Source of the DNA: AA29 sp041481445
GTDB taxonomy: Bacteria; Acidobacteriota; Vicinamibacteria; Fen-336
Assembly: GCA_041481445.1 (NCBI GenBank)
Contig: JBGPBV010000011.1
Span: 16,356 to 80,355, forward strand
Reading direction: 5' to 3'
DNA: 64,000 nt
Below are positions 51,037 through 59,609 of this stretch, in pieces. Below the pieces are notes generated by a model. The model did no database searches. It worked only from the letters and a program-made list of their open reading frames with translations, and was not told where the DNA came from. The stretch's first letter is position 1; every line of letters begins with the position of its first letter. Both the position numbers and the translations under genes were made by a program.

Positions 51037-52464
51037 TCAGTCGGCGGGCCGATAGATCCCGGTGTCGGCGGCGCGATCCACGAGCCGGTACCTGTGGAAG
51101 ATCGCCTGGCGCAGCGGCTCCGACCAGCGCTCCGCCACCGAGTCCCAGTCCGGAGGCTCGTAGAGGAGGATGAGCGGGAACCGCCCCTCCTCGATGTCGC
51201 GCGCCAGGCGCTCCTCGTCCCAGCGCCCCGCGTAGGCGAGCAGCCGGAACTCGAAGGGCTGGAAGTAGACGCGCCGGCCGGCGAGGGGCATCAGGCCCAT
51301 GAGCTCGTCGGCCAGCACCGGCCCCGGGGCGGCGCGGACGAGCGCGGCCACGCGCGCGATCTCCTCGCGCTGCGCGAGCCGTGCCCGCAGCGGCTCCTCT
51401 CGATGGGCGATCGTCCACAGGTTCAGCGCGCGCACCTGCCAGGCCACGACGAGGAGGAGCGCGATGCGGGCCCAGGGCCGCCGGCGCGCCCGGGCCAGCA
51501 GGGCGCCCGCGGCCAGGGAGAGCGCGGCGAACAGCTCGTACAGGTAGTTCACTCCCGAGCCGACCTTGCCGATCGTGAGCGCGGAAACGGTCGCGCCGGC
51601 CAGGTAGGGCACTACCAGCCACCACGACGAGTCCGCCCGCCACCCGGCCAGGGCGAGCGCGAGCGCGGCCAGCACCAGCCACGGCGCCTGCGTCCACACC
51701 TCCCGGAGGTACGGCCACGCGCGGCCCCAGAAGAACGGGTTCACGTTGGCGGTCACGACGTGGCGGAAGAACCCGCCCCCCGTGGCCACTTGCAGCGCCA
51801 GGAACAGCGCGAGGCAGGTCCCGGCCACGACGGCGGCCAGCTCGAGCGCGGCGTCCCTCCGCCGCGTGGCGAAGAGCCAGGCGAGGGCGGCCAGCGGGGC
51901 GGCGAGGGCGTGGGACTGTCGCGTGTAGATGGCCGCGGTCAGGAGCAGGCCGGCGGCCAGGCGCGCGCGACGGGCATCGGGGGCGCGCACGAGGACGGAA
52001 AGGGCGGCGGTGCCGAGCCCGAGGGCCAGCCCGTCCACGCGGTTCAACCGCGACCAGTCGACCACGTGCGGGAACGACAGCAGGACGAGCCCCGCCACGA
52101 GAGAGGCGAGCAGGTCGTGCGTCAGCGCCCACAGGACGAGGGCCAGACCGGCCGCGGCCAGCGCGACGCCGCCCGAGGCCAGCAGGCGCCCGTACCAGTA
52201 GGCGGGACCGAACAGACGCGTGAAGGGCGCCTGGAGGAGGGGATGGAGCGGCGGATAGTTCGCGACGGCATACGGCGGCGACGAGAGGTCGGCTGGGTAG
52301 ATGTTCTCGAGATGACCCAGCCGCACGGCCTGGTCGAGGATGGGGCCTTCCCCGTAGTCGAGCGGATAGGGGAACGCGATCGCCGAGGCCTGGTGGCGCG
52401 CGAACCGCCAGGCCCCCGCGCCGGCCGGCCAGGCGAAGACCGCGACCGCGATCGCGGTGGCCAT
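51037..52464 (-). CDS. Polytopic glycosyltransferase-like protein (group D)
   Basis: 475 aa from ATG 52464. Multiple hydrophobic segments; first loop DYGEGPILDQAVRLGHLENI and ANYPPLHPLLQAPFTRL, paralogous in layout to the protein at 45968-47455. The frame continues upstream to a CTG that would make a CTGA overlap with the aminotransferase stop, so a CTG start cannot be excluded. It is downstream of the aminotransferase on the same strand, so the pair may form an operon. Confidence 0.8.
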   Translation of the reverse strand: MATAIAVAVFAWPAGAGAWRFARHQASAIAFPYPLDYGEGPILDQAVRLGHLENIYPADLSSPPYAVANYPPLHPLLQAPFTRLFGPAYWYGRLLASGGVALAAAGLALVLWALTHDLLASLVAGLVLLSFPHVVDWSRLNRVDGLALGLGTAALSVLVRAPDARRARLAAGLLLTAAIYTRQSHALAAPLAALAWLFATRRRDAALELAAVVAGTCLALFLALQVATGGGFFRHVVTANVNPFFWGRAWPYLREVWTQAPWLVLAALALALAGWRADSSWWLVVPYLAGATVSALTIGKVGSGVNYLYELFAALSLAAGALLARARRRPWARIALLLVVAWQVRALNLWTIAHREEPLRARLAQREEIARVAALVRAAPGPVLADELMGLMPLAGRRVYFQPFEFRLLAYAGRWDEERLARDIEEGRFPLILLYEPPDWDSVAERWSEPLRQAIFHRYRLVDRAADTGIYRPAD

Positions 52465-52487
52465 CCCCGGACCGGAGGAGAGCCACT

Positions 52488-53621
52488 TCAGGGCAGCGAT
52501 TCCCGCACGGCCCCGACCACGCGCGCGACGTCCTCCGGCCCGAGGCGGGGGTGCAGGGGCAGGCGCAGCAGGCCGCGCGCCACCCGCTCGGTGGCGGGCA
52601 GGTGCGGGGGCGGACCCAGGCTCCGGCCAAGCGGCGAGGTGTGGAGGGGGACGTAGTGGAAGGCGGCGCCGATCCCGCGCTCGCGCAACGCCCGCTGGCA
52701 GCGGTCGCGATCCGCCTCTTCGGGGAAGAGCAGGTAGAACAGGGGATGGCTCGTGCGGCGCCGGCCGTCGCGCGGCGGCAGGCGCACGCCGTGATCGCGC
52801 GCCCAGTCCGCGAGGTCCCGGTGGTAGGTCTCGGCGACGGCCGCCCGCCGGCGCTCGATGCGTTCGCGCTTGTCGAGCTGCGCGTCGAGGACGGCGGCGA
52901 GGAGGTCCGAGAGGAGGTAGCTGCTCCCTTCGGCGACCCACGAGTACTTGTCCACCTCGCCTCGCAGGTAGGCGGCGCGGCTCGTCCCCTTGTCCCGGAT
53001 GATCTCCGCGCGCCGGGTCGTCTCGGGGTCCCTGAACACGACCGCGCCCCCCTCACCGCAGGTCACGTTCTTCGTCTCGTGGAAGCTGAAGCACCCGGCG
53101 TCGCCGAGCGTGCCCAGCGGACGGCCATCGAAGGCGGCGCCCAGGCCGTGGGCGGCATCCTCCACGACGCGCAGGTTCCTCGCCCCCGCCATCTCCAGCA
53201 GCACCTCCATCCGGGGCGCGACGCCCGCGTAGTGAACGGGCAGGAGGGCCGCGGTCCGTGGGGAGAGCCGCGCCTCCACGTCGGCGGGATCCAGTCCGAG
53301 CGTCTCTTCTTCGATGTCGGCGAAGACCGGTCGCGCGCCCACGCGGAGGGCGGCATTGGCGGTGGAGGGGAAGGTGAAGGCGGGGCAGACGACCTCGTCG
53401 CCGGGTCCCACCCCGAGCGCGAGCAGCGCGAGCTCGAGGGCGTGGGTGCACGAGGTGGTGAGGAGGACGCGCGCGGCGCCCAGGAGCTCGCCCAGGCGCC
53501 GCTCGACACGGCGGGTGAAGGGCCCATCCCCGGCCACGCGGCCGGAGAGCGCTTCCGCCAGGCGCGCGTGCTCCGTCTCGTCGAACCACGGTTCGGAGAG
53601 CTGGATGGGCCGAGAGGTCAC
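52488..53621 (-). CDS. DegT/DnrJ/EryC1-family sugar aminotransferase (WecE-like)
   Basis: 377 aa, the length of WecE. PLP-binding motifs are present: VLLTTSCTHALELALLA, VVEDAAHGLGA and the Schiff-base Lys in FHETKNVTCGEGG. The sequence through EIIRDKGTSRAAYLRGEVDK and LSDLLAAVLDAQLD is close to WecE, which makes dTDP-4-amino-4,6-dideoxy-galactose for surface polysaccharides. The GTG start at 53621 gives the family-like N-terminus (SRPIQLSEPWFDE). No other nucleotide-sugar gene is in the window. Confidence 0.88.
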   Translation of the reverse strand: MTSRPIQLSEPWFDETEHARLAEALSGRVAGDGPFTRRVERRLGELLGAARVLLTTSCTHALELALLALGVGPGDEVVCPAFTFPSTANAALRVGARPVFADIEEETLGLDPADVEARLSPRTAALLPVHYAGVAPRMEVLLEMAGARNLRVVEDAAHGLGAAFDGRPLGTLGDAGCFSFHETKNVTCGEGGAVVFRDPETTRRAEIIRDKGTSRAAYLRGEVDKYSWVAEGSSYLLSDLLAAVLDAQLDKRERIERRRAAVAETYHRDLADWARDHGVRLPPRDGRRRTSHPLFYLLFPEEADRDRCQRALRERGIGAAFHYVPLHTSPLGRSLGPPPHLPATERVARGLLRLPLHPRLGPEDVARVVGAVRESLP

Positions 53622-53666
53622 GGGTGCTCTCGGGCCCGACGGAGATTCGTCGAACACGGGAGCCGC

Positions 53667-53672
53667 TACACT
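53667..53672 (+). promoter_or_regulatory. TACACT -10-like box before the methyltransferase
   Basis: TACACT with 12 bases to the ATG at 53685, the same spacing as the CACAGT boxes at 44235 and 49510. Confidence 0.35.
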
Positions 53673-53684
53673 AACCCATTCGAC

Positions 53685-54338
53685 ATGGAGAGAGGCGAGA
53701 CCTCGTCGGGTCAGCGCACCCGGGGACTCTTCGCGCCGCTCTCCCGCGCCGGGGTGTACGACTGGTGGCAGGGCCTGGTCGGCGCCCATCGGCTCCGGGA
53801 GGAGTTCGTCCGGAGATACGTGAGGCCGGGGCGCCTCCCGCGCGCCCGCGTCCTCGACGCCGGCTGCGGGACGGCCCGGCTTCGAGACCACCTCGGTGAC
53901 TGCGAGTACGTCGGGGTCGACCTCAGCGAGCGCTACCTCGAGGCGGCACGCCGGCGACACGGCCACCGCGGCCGCTTCTTCCGCGCCGACGTCACCCTTC
54001 CCGGCGCCCTGGCCGCGGAGGGTCCCTTCGACCTCGTGATCCTGTCCGCGCTCCTCCACCACCTCGACGACGCCCGTGCGGACGCGCTGCTGAGGGCGTC
54101 GGCGCGGACGCTGGCCGCGGACGGGCGCCTGATCTCGCTCGACGCGACGATCACGCCCGACTCGCACGCCGTGGGCCGCCTGCTCGCCGCCCAGGACCGG
54201 GGCCGTCACGTCCGGCCGCCCGGAGAGTATCGCCGCCTGGCCGAGGCGAGCTTCCAGCGCGTCGTCCTCCACGTCCGGCACGACCTGCTGCGCGTGCCCT
54301 ACAGCCACGCCATCCTCGAGTGCTCCCAGGGACGATGA
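53685..54338 (+). CDS. Class I SAM-dependent methyltransferase
   Basis: 217 aa. Motif I VLDAGCGTARLRDH, motif II YVGVDLSERYLEAARR, and FDLVILSALLHHLDD with RLISLDATI place it in the Methyltransf_11-like group. The target is not evident; position between a sugar aminotransferase and membrane glycosyltransferases suggests a sugar or lipid carrier substrate. Its stop overlaps the next gene (ATGA). Confidence 0.87.
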   Translation: MERGETSSGQRTRGLFAPLSRAGVYDWWQGLVGAHRLREEFVRRYVRPGRLPRARVLDAGCGTARLRDHLGDCEYVGVDLSERYLEAARRRHGHRGRFFRADVTLPGALAAEGPFDLVILSALLHHLDDARADALLRASARTLAADGRLISLDATITPDSHAVGRLLAAQDRGRHVRPPGEYRRLAEASFQRVVLHVRHDLLRVPYSHAILECSQGR

Positions 54339-55852
54339 GGCGGCCCTCGGCGGCCCTGATCGCCCTCCTGCTCGGGACCTACGCCTACTTCTACCAGGCC
54401 GGCGGATGGAACCAGAACTCGCGGTTCGACCTCGTGCGCGCGGTGGTCGAGGATGGCTCGCTCCGCATCGATCGCTTCGCGGACAACACGGGGGACGTCT
54501 CGGTCCGGGACGACCATCGGTATTGCGACAAGGCGCCGGGAGCCTCGGCCCTCTGCCTCCCGACTTACGCGGCGCTCTTCGCCCTCGCTGGCGCGCCCGC
54601 CCCCGTGCCGCCCGGATGGCTGGCCTGGGCGGCCTGGCTCTCGATCGTGCTCGCGGTGGGCGTGCCGTCGGCGGTGGCCGCGGTGTTCCTCGCCCGCCTG
54701 GCCCGTGCCCTCGGGCTCGGCCCCGTGGGGTCGATCGTGCTCGCCCTCGCCTGGGGCCTGGCCACCATGGCCCTGCCCTACGCGACGCTCCTCTACGGCA
54801 ACCAGCTCGCCGCCGACCTGACCCTCATCGCGTTCGCGCTGCTGGTCGAGATCCGCGGCGGGGCGGAGCCGACCGCGGGGCGCATGCTCGCCGTGGGCGC
54901 CCTGCTCGGCTTCGCCGGGGCCACCGAGTATCCGGCCGCGCTGATCATGGCGCCGATCGCCGTCTACGGACTGTTCGTGGCCGGCGGGCGCCGCGCCGGC
55001 TGGGCCGTCCTCGGGGGCGCGCTGCCCCTGGCCGGGCTGCTCGCCTATCACGCCGCCGCCTTCGGCAGCCCCCTCGCCTTCCCCTACGACTACTCGACAT
55101 GGGAGGAGCCCAGCACCGGCTGGTTCATGGGCATCGGGAGGCCCGTCCCCGGAGCCCTGCGCAACATCCTCTTCGGCGAGTACCGCGGCCTCCTCTACAC
55201 CACGCCGTGGCTGGGGCTGGCCCTGCCCGGCGCGGTGCTTCTCGCGCGCCGTCATCGGGCCGAGGTCGCGGTGTGCGTGGTGGCGGTGAGCGGCTTCCTC
55301 TGGCTCAACTCCTCGATCCCGCCCTGGGACGGCGGCTGGGCCGCCGGTCCCCGCTACCTGGTGCCGATGCTGCCCTTCGCGGCCGCGCTGGCCGGCGGGG
55401 TGGTGGCGGCGATCGGCGAGGCGATGGCGTCGGTGGGGCGGGGGAGGCGCGCCACCGGCGTCTTCGCCGCCGCCCTCTTCGCGGGGCTGGTGAGCTTGAG
55501 CGCCGCCAACATGCTCGCGGTGACGGCAGTGAAGCCGGAGATCCCGACCGAGTGGGAGCGTCCATACGCGGAGCTCGTGTGGCCGAGCTTCCTCGGCGGC
55601 CGGCTCTCCATCTCCACCCAGAGCATCGACATGTTCGACAACCCTCCCGATGCGCCGCGCCAGGCCTGGAACCTCGGGATGAAGTGCGGCCTCGACGGTC
55701 ACGCGTCGCTCCTGCCGCTCTCCTTGTGGGCGGCGGCCTGCACGGGGTGGCTGGCCTGGACCCTACGACGCGGGCCGGCGGTTCCAGGGCGGGCCGCGGA
55801 AATCGGCGGAGACGGGCTCGGTGGGCTCGAAGCGGACCGCGGCCAGGCGTGA
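54335..55852 (+). CDS. Polytopic glycosyltransferase-like protein (group A)
   Basis: 505 aa with many hydrophobic segments. The first loop holds YCDKAPGASALCLPTYAA, comparable to YPNKAPGLSLLAVPVYFA in the protein at 59606-61168, and a later loop FGEYRGLLYTTPWLGLALPG comparable to GLLVLSPWVVLSALG there. No soluble catalytic domain. The last 28 or so residues are Gly/Ala/Arg-rich and lie within a 90-base overlap with the convergent gene. Confidence 0.78.
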   Translation: MRRPSAALIALLLGTYAYFYQAGGWNQNSRFDLVRAVVEDGSLRIDRFADNTGDVSVRDDHRYCDKAPGASALCLPTYAALFALAGAPAPVPPGWLAWAAWLSIVLAVGVPSAVAAVFLARLARALGLGPVGSIVLALAWGLATMALPYATLLYGNQLAADLTLIAFALLVEIRGGAEPTAGRMLAVGALLGFAGATEYPAALIMAPIAVYGLFVAGGRRAGWAVLGGALPLAGLLAYHAAAFGSPLAFPYDYSTWEEPSTGWFMGIGRPVPGALRNILFGEYRGLLYTTPWLGLALPGAVLLARRHRAEVAVCVVAVSGFLWLNSSIPPWDGGWAAGPRYLVPMLPFAAALAGGVVAAIGEAMASVGRGRRATGVFAAALFAGLVSLSAANMLAVTAVKPEIPTEWERPYAELVWPSFLGGRLSISTQSIDMFDNPPDAPRQAWNLGMKCGLDGHASLLPLSLWAAACTGWLAWTLRRGPAVPGRAAEIGGDGLGGLEADRGQA

Positions 55853-57616
55853 GCCGGGCGGCAGCACGAGGCCCAGCTCGTTCACCTCGTGGCGGACCTG
55901 CGACGCCGGGAGCTCGAAGACGAGCCCCTCCGGCTGGCGCTGGACGGCCACGGCTTCGCCGTTCCATCGGATCTCGAGCGGCGGACCTTCGGCAATCGCG
56001 CCGTTCACGTGCACGCGCAAGGCCTCGCTACGGAAGAGCGGCGCCAGCAGGCGCGCCGGCCGCGCGGGGGTGCCTTCGACCGCCACCAGCGGGGTCTCCG
56101 GTTCCGGCTCCCCGAAGCCCCTCACGAGGTATCGGCGCGTCTCCGGCCGGTCGAGGCGGGCCTCGTCGCTCATGACGTCGTGCTCCCAGAAGCCGCGGTA
56201 GCAGAAGTACGAGCCGTACACCTCCTCGAAGGTCCGCACGGGGACACGGTGGATCAGCGCGAACGGAATCGAGGCCGGCCAGGCGAAGGGCCATCCCAGG
56301 CGGCGGAATGTGGCGACGACGCCCGCGGGCGCGCCGGCACTCGAGAGCCGCTCCCAGGCCGCCCAGGTGTCCTCGGACGAGCCGAGCCGCAGCGCGCGCG
56401 CGGACTCCATGGCCAGGAAGTTCCCCAGGGCCAGGACGGCCGCCGCCAGGGCCAGGGCGCGCCGCCGCCACCTCGAGGATTCCGCCTCCGCCCACAGCGC
56501 GCCCAGGCCCATGGCGAAGACGACGGCCAGGCCGCAGAAGCGCCGCGCGCCGTAGCCCCAGCTTCCCCACCAGTCCCAGGCCGCGGCGTCGACGTAGAGC
56601 TGGAGGAGGAAGAGGCCGCCCAGCCCGGGGGCGAGGGCGCCCAGCCGGCGCCGTCCGAGCCACAAGCCGGCCAGGGCCAGGTACACGATCGGGGACCAGG
56701 CGAGCAGGCCCCCGCGCGACGAGAAGAGGACGCCCACGAACGACGGCGCATCCCATCGCATGTAGGGCACGTCCATCAGAGGCGACCGTGGGGCGCCGAA
56801 GTAGTACGTCCACACGAGGAGCTGTGGCGCGAAGACGGCGAGGGCAGCGGCGGACATCGCCGCTCCGCGCCCGATCCACGCCGCGCGTCGATCCCGCACG
56901 ACGCCCGCGAGGAGGTCCGCCGCGGGGAGCAGGAGCCACACAACGTCCTGCTGGCGCACCAACGCCGCCGCGCCGCCGAGCGCGCCCAGGGCGAGACAGC
57001 GCCGCACCGTGAGGTCCGCGCGCCAGGAGTCCCATCGCTCGACGAGGATCGAGACCAGGGCGAACGACAGGGCGTGCTGATAGAGCGGTTGCGTCACGAT
57101 GTACCAGGTGAGCGAGGTGGCGAGCACGGCGCCGGCCACGCCGAAGCGCGCCGCGCTCCGCCCGAGATGGCGCTCCAGGAGGCGATGGGCGGCGGCGAGG
57201 CCGGCGAACGACCACAGCAGCGTGGCCAGCCCGCACATCCAGTACGAGAACGCATTGACGCCGAAGGGCTCGCCGGCCAGGAGCCCCAGCGGGCGCACCC
57301 CCTTCTCGATCCCGAGACCGAGGAGGTATAAGGGCGCCCATGCGATCGGCGGCCCGATGGGCAGGTAGTTCGTCATGCGGCCGTTCATGACGGGCATGTC
57401 CCAGTGGCGCGACTCCACGCTGGCCGCGGTCACGTCGAGGGTGTGATGCACGAGCACGCTCGGCAGGAACAGGAAATCGACGATGCCGTCGCCGGATCCC
57501 TTGCCCTGGAAGACGCCCCTCGTGGCCACGTAGTAGAGGGCCAGGACCACCATCAACGCGGCCAGCACGGGGTCGGCGGTGCCCCGCGCCGCCATCGCCG
57601 CTGGCCGCCGCTGCAT
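55763..57616 (-). CDS. Polytopic glycosyltransferase-like protein (group A)
   Basis: 617 aa. The N-terminal 450 residues are membrane-spanning, with MTNYLPIGPPIAWAPLYLLG in the first loop and SSRGGLLAWSPIVYLALAGL in a later one, the group A features. About 130 C-terminal residues form a soluble beta-rich domain (LRVHVNGAIAEGPPLEIRWN). The ATG at 57616 has TCTAAT 7 bases upstream. It is convergent, with overlap, with the gene at 54335-55852 and divergent from 57621-59609. Confidence 0.8.
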   Translation of the reverse strand: MQRRPAAMAARGTADPVLAALMVVLALYYVATRGVFQGKGSGDGIVDFLFLPSVLVHHTLDVTAASVESRHWDMPVMNGRMTNYLPIGPPIAWAPLYLLGLGIEKGVRPLGLLAGEPFGVNAFSYWMCGLATLLWSFAGLAAAHRLLERHLGRSAARFGVAGAVLATSLTWYIVTQPLYQHALSFALVSILVERWDSWRADLTVRRCLALGALGGAAALVRQQDVVWLLLPAADLLAGVVRDRRAAWIGRGAAMSAAALAVFAPQLLVWTYYFGAPRSPLMDVPYMRWDAPSFVGVLFSSRGGLLAWSPIVYLALAGLWLGRRRLGALAPGLGGLFLLQLYVDAAAWDWWGSWGYGARRFCGLAVVFAMGLGALWAEAESSRWRRRALALAAAVLALGNFLAMESARALRLGSSEDTWAAWERLSSAGAPAGVVATFRRLGWPFAWPASIPFALIHRVPVRTFEEVYGSYFCYRGFWEHDVMSDEARLDRPETRRYLVRGFGEPEPETPLVAVEGTPARPARLLAPLFRSEALRVHVNGAIAEGPPLEIRWNGEAVAVQRQPEGLVFELPASQVRHEVNELGLVLPPGSRLAAVRFEPTEPVSADFRGPPWNRRPAS

Positions 57617-57620
57617 CCGC

Positions 57621-59609
57621 GTGATTAGAGCACGGCGCGGACGGCTGGCCGTGGCCTCCCTGTGCGTCGTGGCCACCGCGCTCGTGTGGGTCGTCCGGCA
57701 CGAGCGTCGGCCGGCCGACGGCCGCGGCCTTCTCCGGTCGGACGGCGTCGTGCAGCGCGAGATCGCCTGCGAGCGGTGCGGCGACGTCGAATGGACGGGC
57801 ACCTGGTTCTTCCCCCGCGGCGGCCAGTACATGCTGTTCGTCGAATCGAGCGGCCGTTCCGCGGCCACGCTCGAGCTCGACGGCCAGCCCGTGCTCCACG
57901 CGGAGGCGGCGGGGCCGCCGACGCGGGTGCTGGAGATCCGCACCTATCGGGCGGGCGCGCACGCCGTGGCGCTCCGCAACCGCGGCGACGGCGGGCTGCG
58001 CCTGTTCTGGATTCCCCCCGGCCGTCGCTGCGACCCCGAGTACGTGCCCGCGGACGCGCTCCGCCCGGTCCCGCCCGCGAGGGCCGGAGAGATGCCGGCC
58101 GACATCGCCGATCGCGAGGACGCCGCCGCCATGACGGTCACGCTGCTGGCGGGCGCCGGCCTCGTGCTCGCCCTGCTCGGCGATCGCCTCCGGCAGTGGG
58201 TCCCCGCGCCGGCCGACCTCCGGGCCGGAGCCGCCGCGTTCGCGGCCGCGCTGGCCATCCGTCTCTTTCGTCTCGGCGGCTTCGGGCAGGCTTGGGACGA
58301 GGACTGTTACTGGTCGGCGGGACGGAACTACCTCCTCAACGTCGCCCTTCTCGACTTCCGTCCCGAGTCCTGGTCCTGGAACTACGAGCATCCGCCGGTC
58401 GCGAAGTACGTGGCCGGCCTGGCCGCCCTCTGGCACGACGGCTACGGCCCCGCGCGCGCGCTCGAGGCCGTGCTCGGCGCGCTGACCTGCGTGGCGGTCT
58501 TCGGCCTCGGCCGCGACCTGTTCTCGCGGCGGATCGGCCTCGGAGCGAGCCTCCTCTACGCGTTCCTGCCCCCCGCGGTGGCCCACAGCCAGGTGACGGG
58601 CCTCGAGACTCCGTCGACCCTGTTCGCGACGCTGGCCTTCTGGGCGTCCGTGCGCGGGCGTCCTGTCCTGGCCGGGGTGACGGGAGGTCTCGCCACCGCC
58701 TCCCGATTCATCGCCGGCCTCGTGTTCGTCGCGATGGCGGTGGTGGGTCTGGCCGACCGGCCGCGCGATCGCCGGGCGTGGGCGCGTCTCGCCCTGCCGC
58801 CCGTCGTCGGCCTGGCCACGCTGGTCGCGGTCTGGCCGCGCCTCTGGATCGAAGGACCGGTCGCCGGCCTCCGTGCCAGCCTCGGCAAGCTGAGCGTCCC
58901 GCACGCGCCCGAGTGGTTCCTGGGCGCCGTCGTGCAGGGCGCGGTGCCGAAGACGTACTTCCTCGTCTACTTCGCGGCCTGCGTCACCCCGGCCGTGCTC
59001 CTGGGCCTCGGTCTTTTCTGGCTGCGGCGAGACCGCCCGACCTTCGTGTGCGCGGTGTTCCTGGCCACGCCGTTCCTCCTCGCGTTCTCACCGGTGGTGC
59101 AGAACGGAGTGCGCTACATCCTGCCCGCCCTGCCCCCGGCGACCCTCCTGGCCGCCTCCGGTCTGGACGCGGCGGCCCGGCGGCTGCGCTGGCGGCCGGC
59201 TCCGGCGGTGGCGCTGGCGGTCGCGGTCGCCACCTCCGCCCTGGCCTGCGTCCGCATCGCGCCGTACTCCCTCGACTACTACAACGTCCTCTTCGGCGGG
59301 CCCCGAGCCGCCTTCGAGCGGCGACGTTTCCTGGTCGGCTGGTGGGGGGAGGGCATCGAGGCGGCGGTGCGGAGACTGAACGCGATGGCGCCGAGGGGAG
59401 CCACGGTGTTCGTCGACGTTTACCCGGGGCACGTGGTCTGGATGCGGGAGGACCTGCGGCCGGTCGGCTCGCCGCCGGAGGCGGACTTCGCGCTCGTCAA
59501 CCACTTCCAGTTCACGGCGCCGCCGGCCGGCTTCCACGAGGTCTTCCGCGAGGACGCGGCGGCCGGCGCGCCGCTGGCCGCGGTGTACGCGCGGGACCCG
59601 GTCCGATGA
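57621..59609 (+). CDS. Polytopic glycosyltransferase with N-terminal extracytoplasmic beta domain (group C)
   Basis: 662 aa from GTG 57621. A basic N-terminus (IRARRGRLAVASL) and one helix lead into about 130 residues outside the membrane (GTWFFPRGGQYMLFVESSGR, TLELDGQPVLHAEA, LRLFWIPPGRRC) that resemble a PA14-type glycan-binding sandwich. The GT39-like part follows with WDEDCYWSAGRNYLLN, YEHPPVAKYVAGLAALW and PYSLDYYNVLFGGPRAAFE. A GTG at 57651 is an alternative start, but the positive-inside rule favours 57621. The stop overlaps the next gene. Confidence 0.8.
   Translation: MIRARRGRLAVASLCVVATALVWVVRHERRPADGRGLLRSDGVVQREIACERCGDVEWTGTWFFPRGGQYMLFVESSGRSAATLELDGQPVLHAEAAGPPTRVLEIRTYRAGAHAVALRNRGDGGLRLFWIPPGRRCDPEYVPADALRPVPPARAGEMPADIADREDAAAMTVTLLAGAGLVLALLGDRLRQWVPAPADLRAGAAAFAAALAIRLFRLGGFGQAWDEDCYWSAGRNYLLNVALLDFRPESWSWNYEHPPVAKYVAGLAALWHDGYGPARALEAVLGALTCVAVFGLGRDLFSRRIGLGASLLYAFLPPAVAHSQVTGLETPSTLFATLAFWASVRGRPVLAGVTGGLATASRFIAGLVFVAMAVVGLADRPRDRRAWARLALPPVVGLATLVAVWPRLWIEGPVAGLRASLGKLSVPHAPEWFLGAVVQGAVPKTYFLVYFAACVTPAVLLGLGLFWLRRDRPTFVCAVFLATPFLLAFSPVVQNGVRYILPALPPATLLAASGLDAAARRLRWRPAPAVALAVAVATSALACVRIAPYSLDYYNVLFGGPRAAFERRRFLVGWWGEGIEAAVRRLNAMAPRGATVFVDVYPGHVVWMREDLRPVGSPPEADFALVNHFQFTAPPAGFHEVFREDAAAGAPLAAVYARDPVR
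57624..57629 (-). promoter_or_regulatory. TCTAAT -10 box, leaderless-type
   Basis: TCTAAT on the minus strand with 7 bases to the ATG at 57616, located inside the first codons of the divergent gene if that starts at 57621. Confidence 0.45.
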
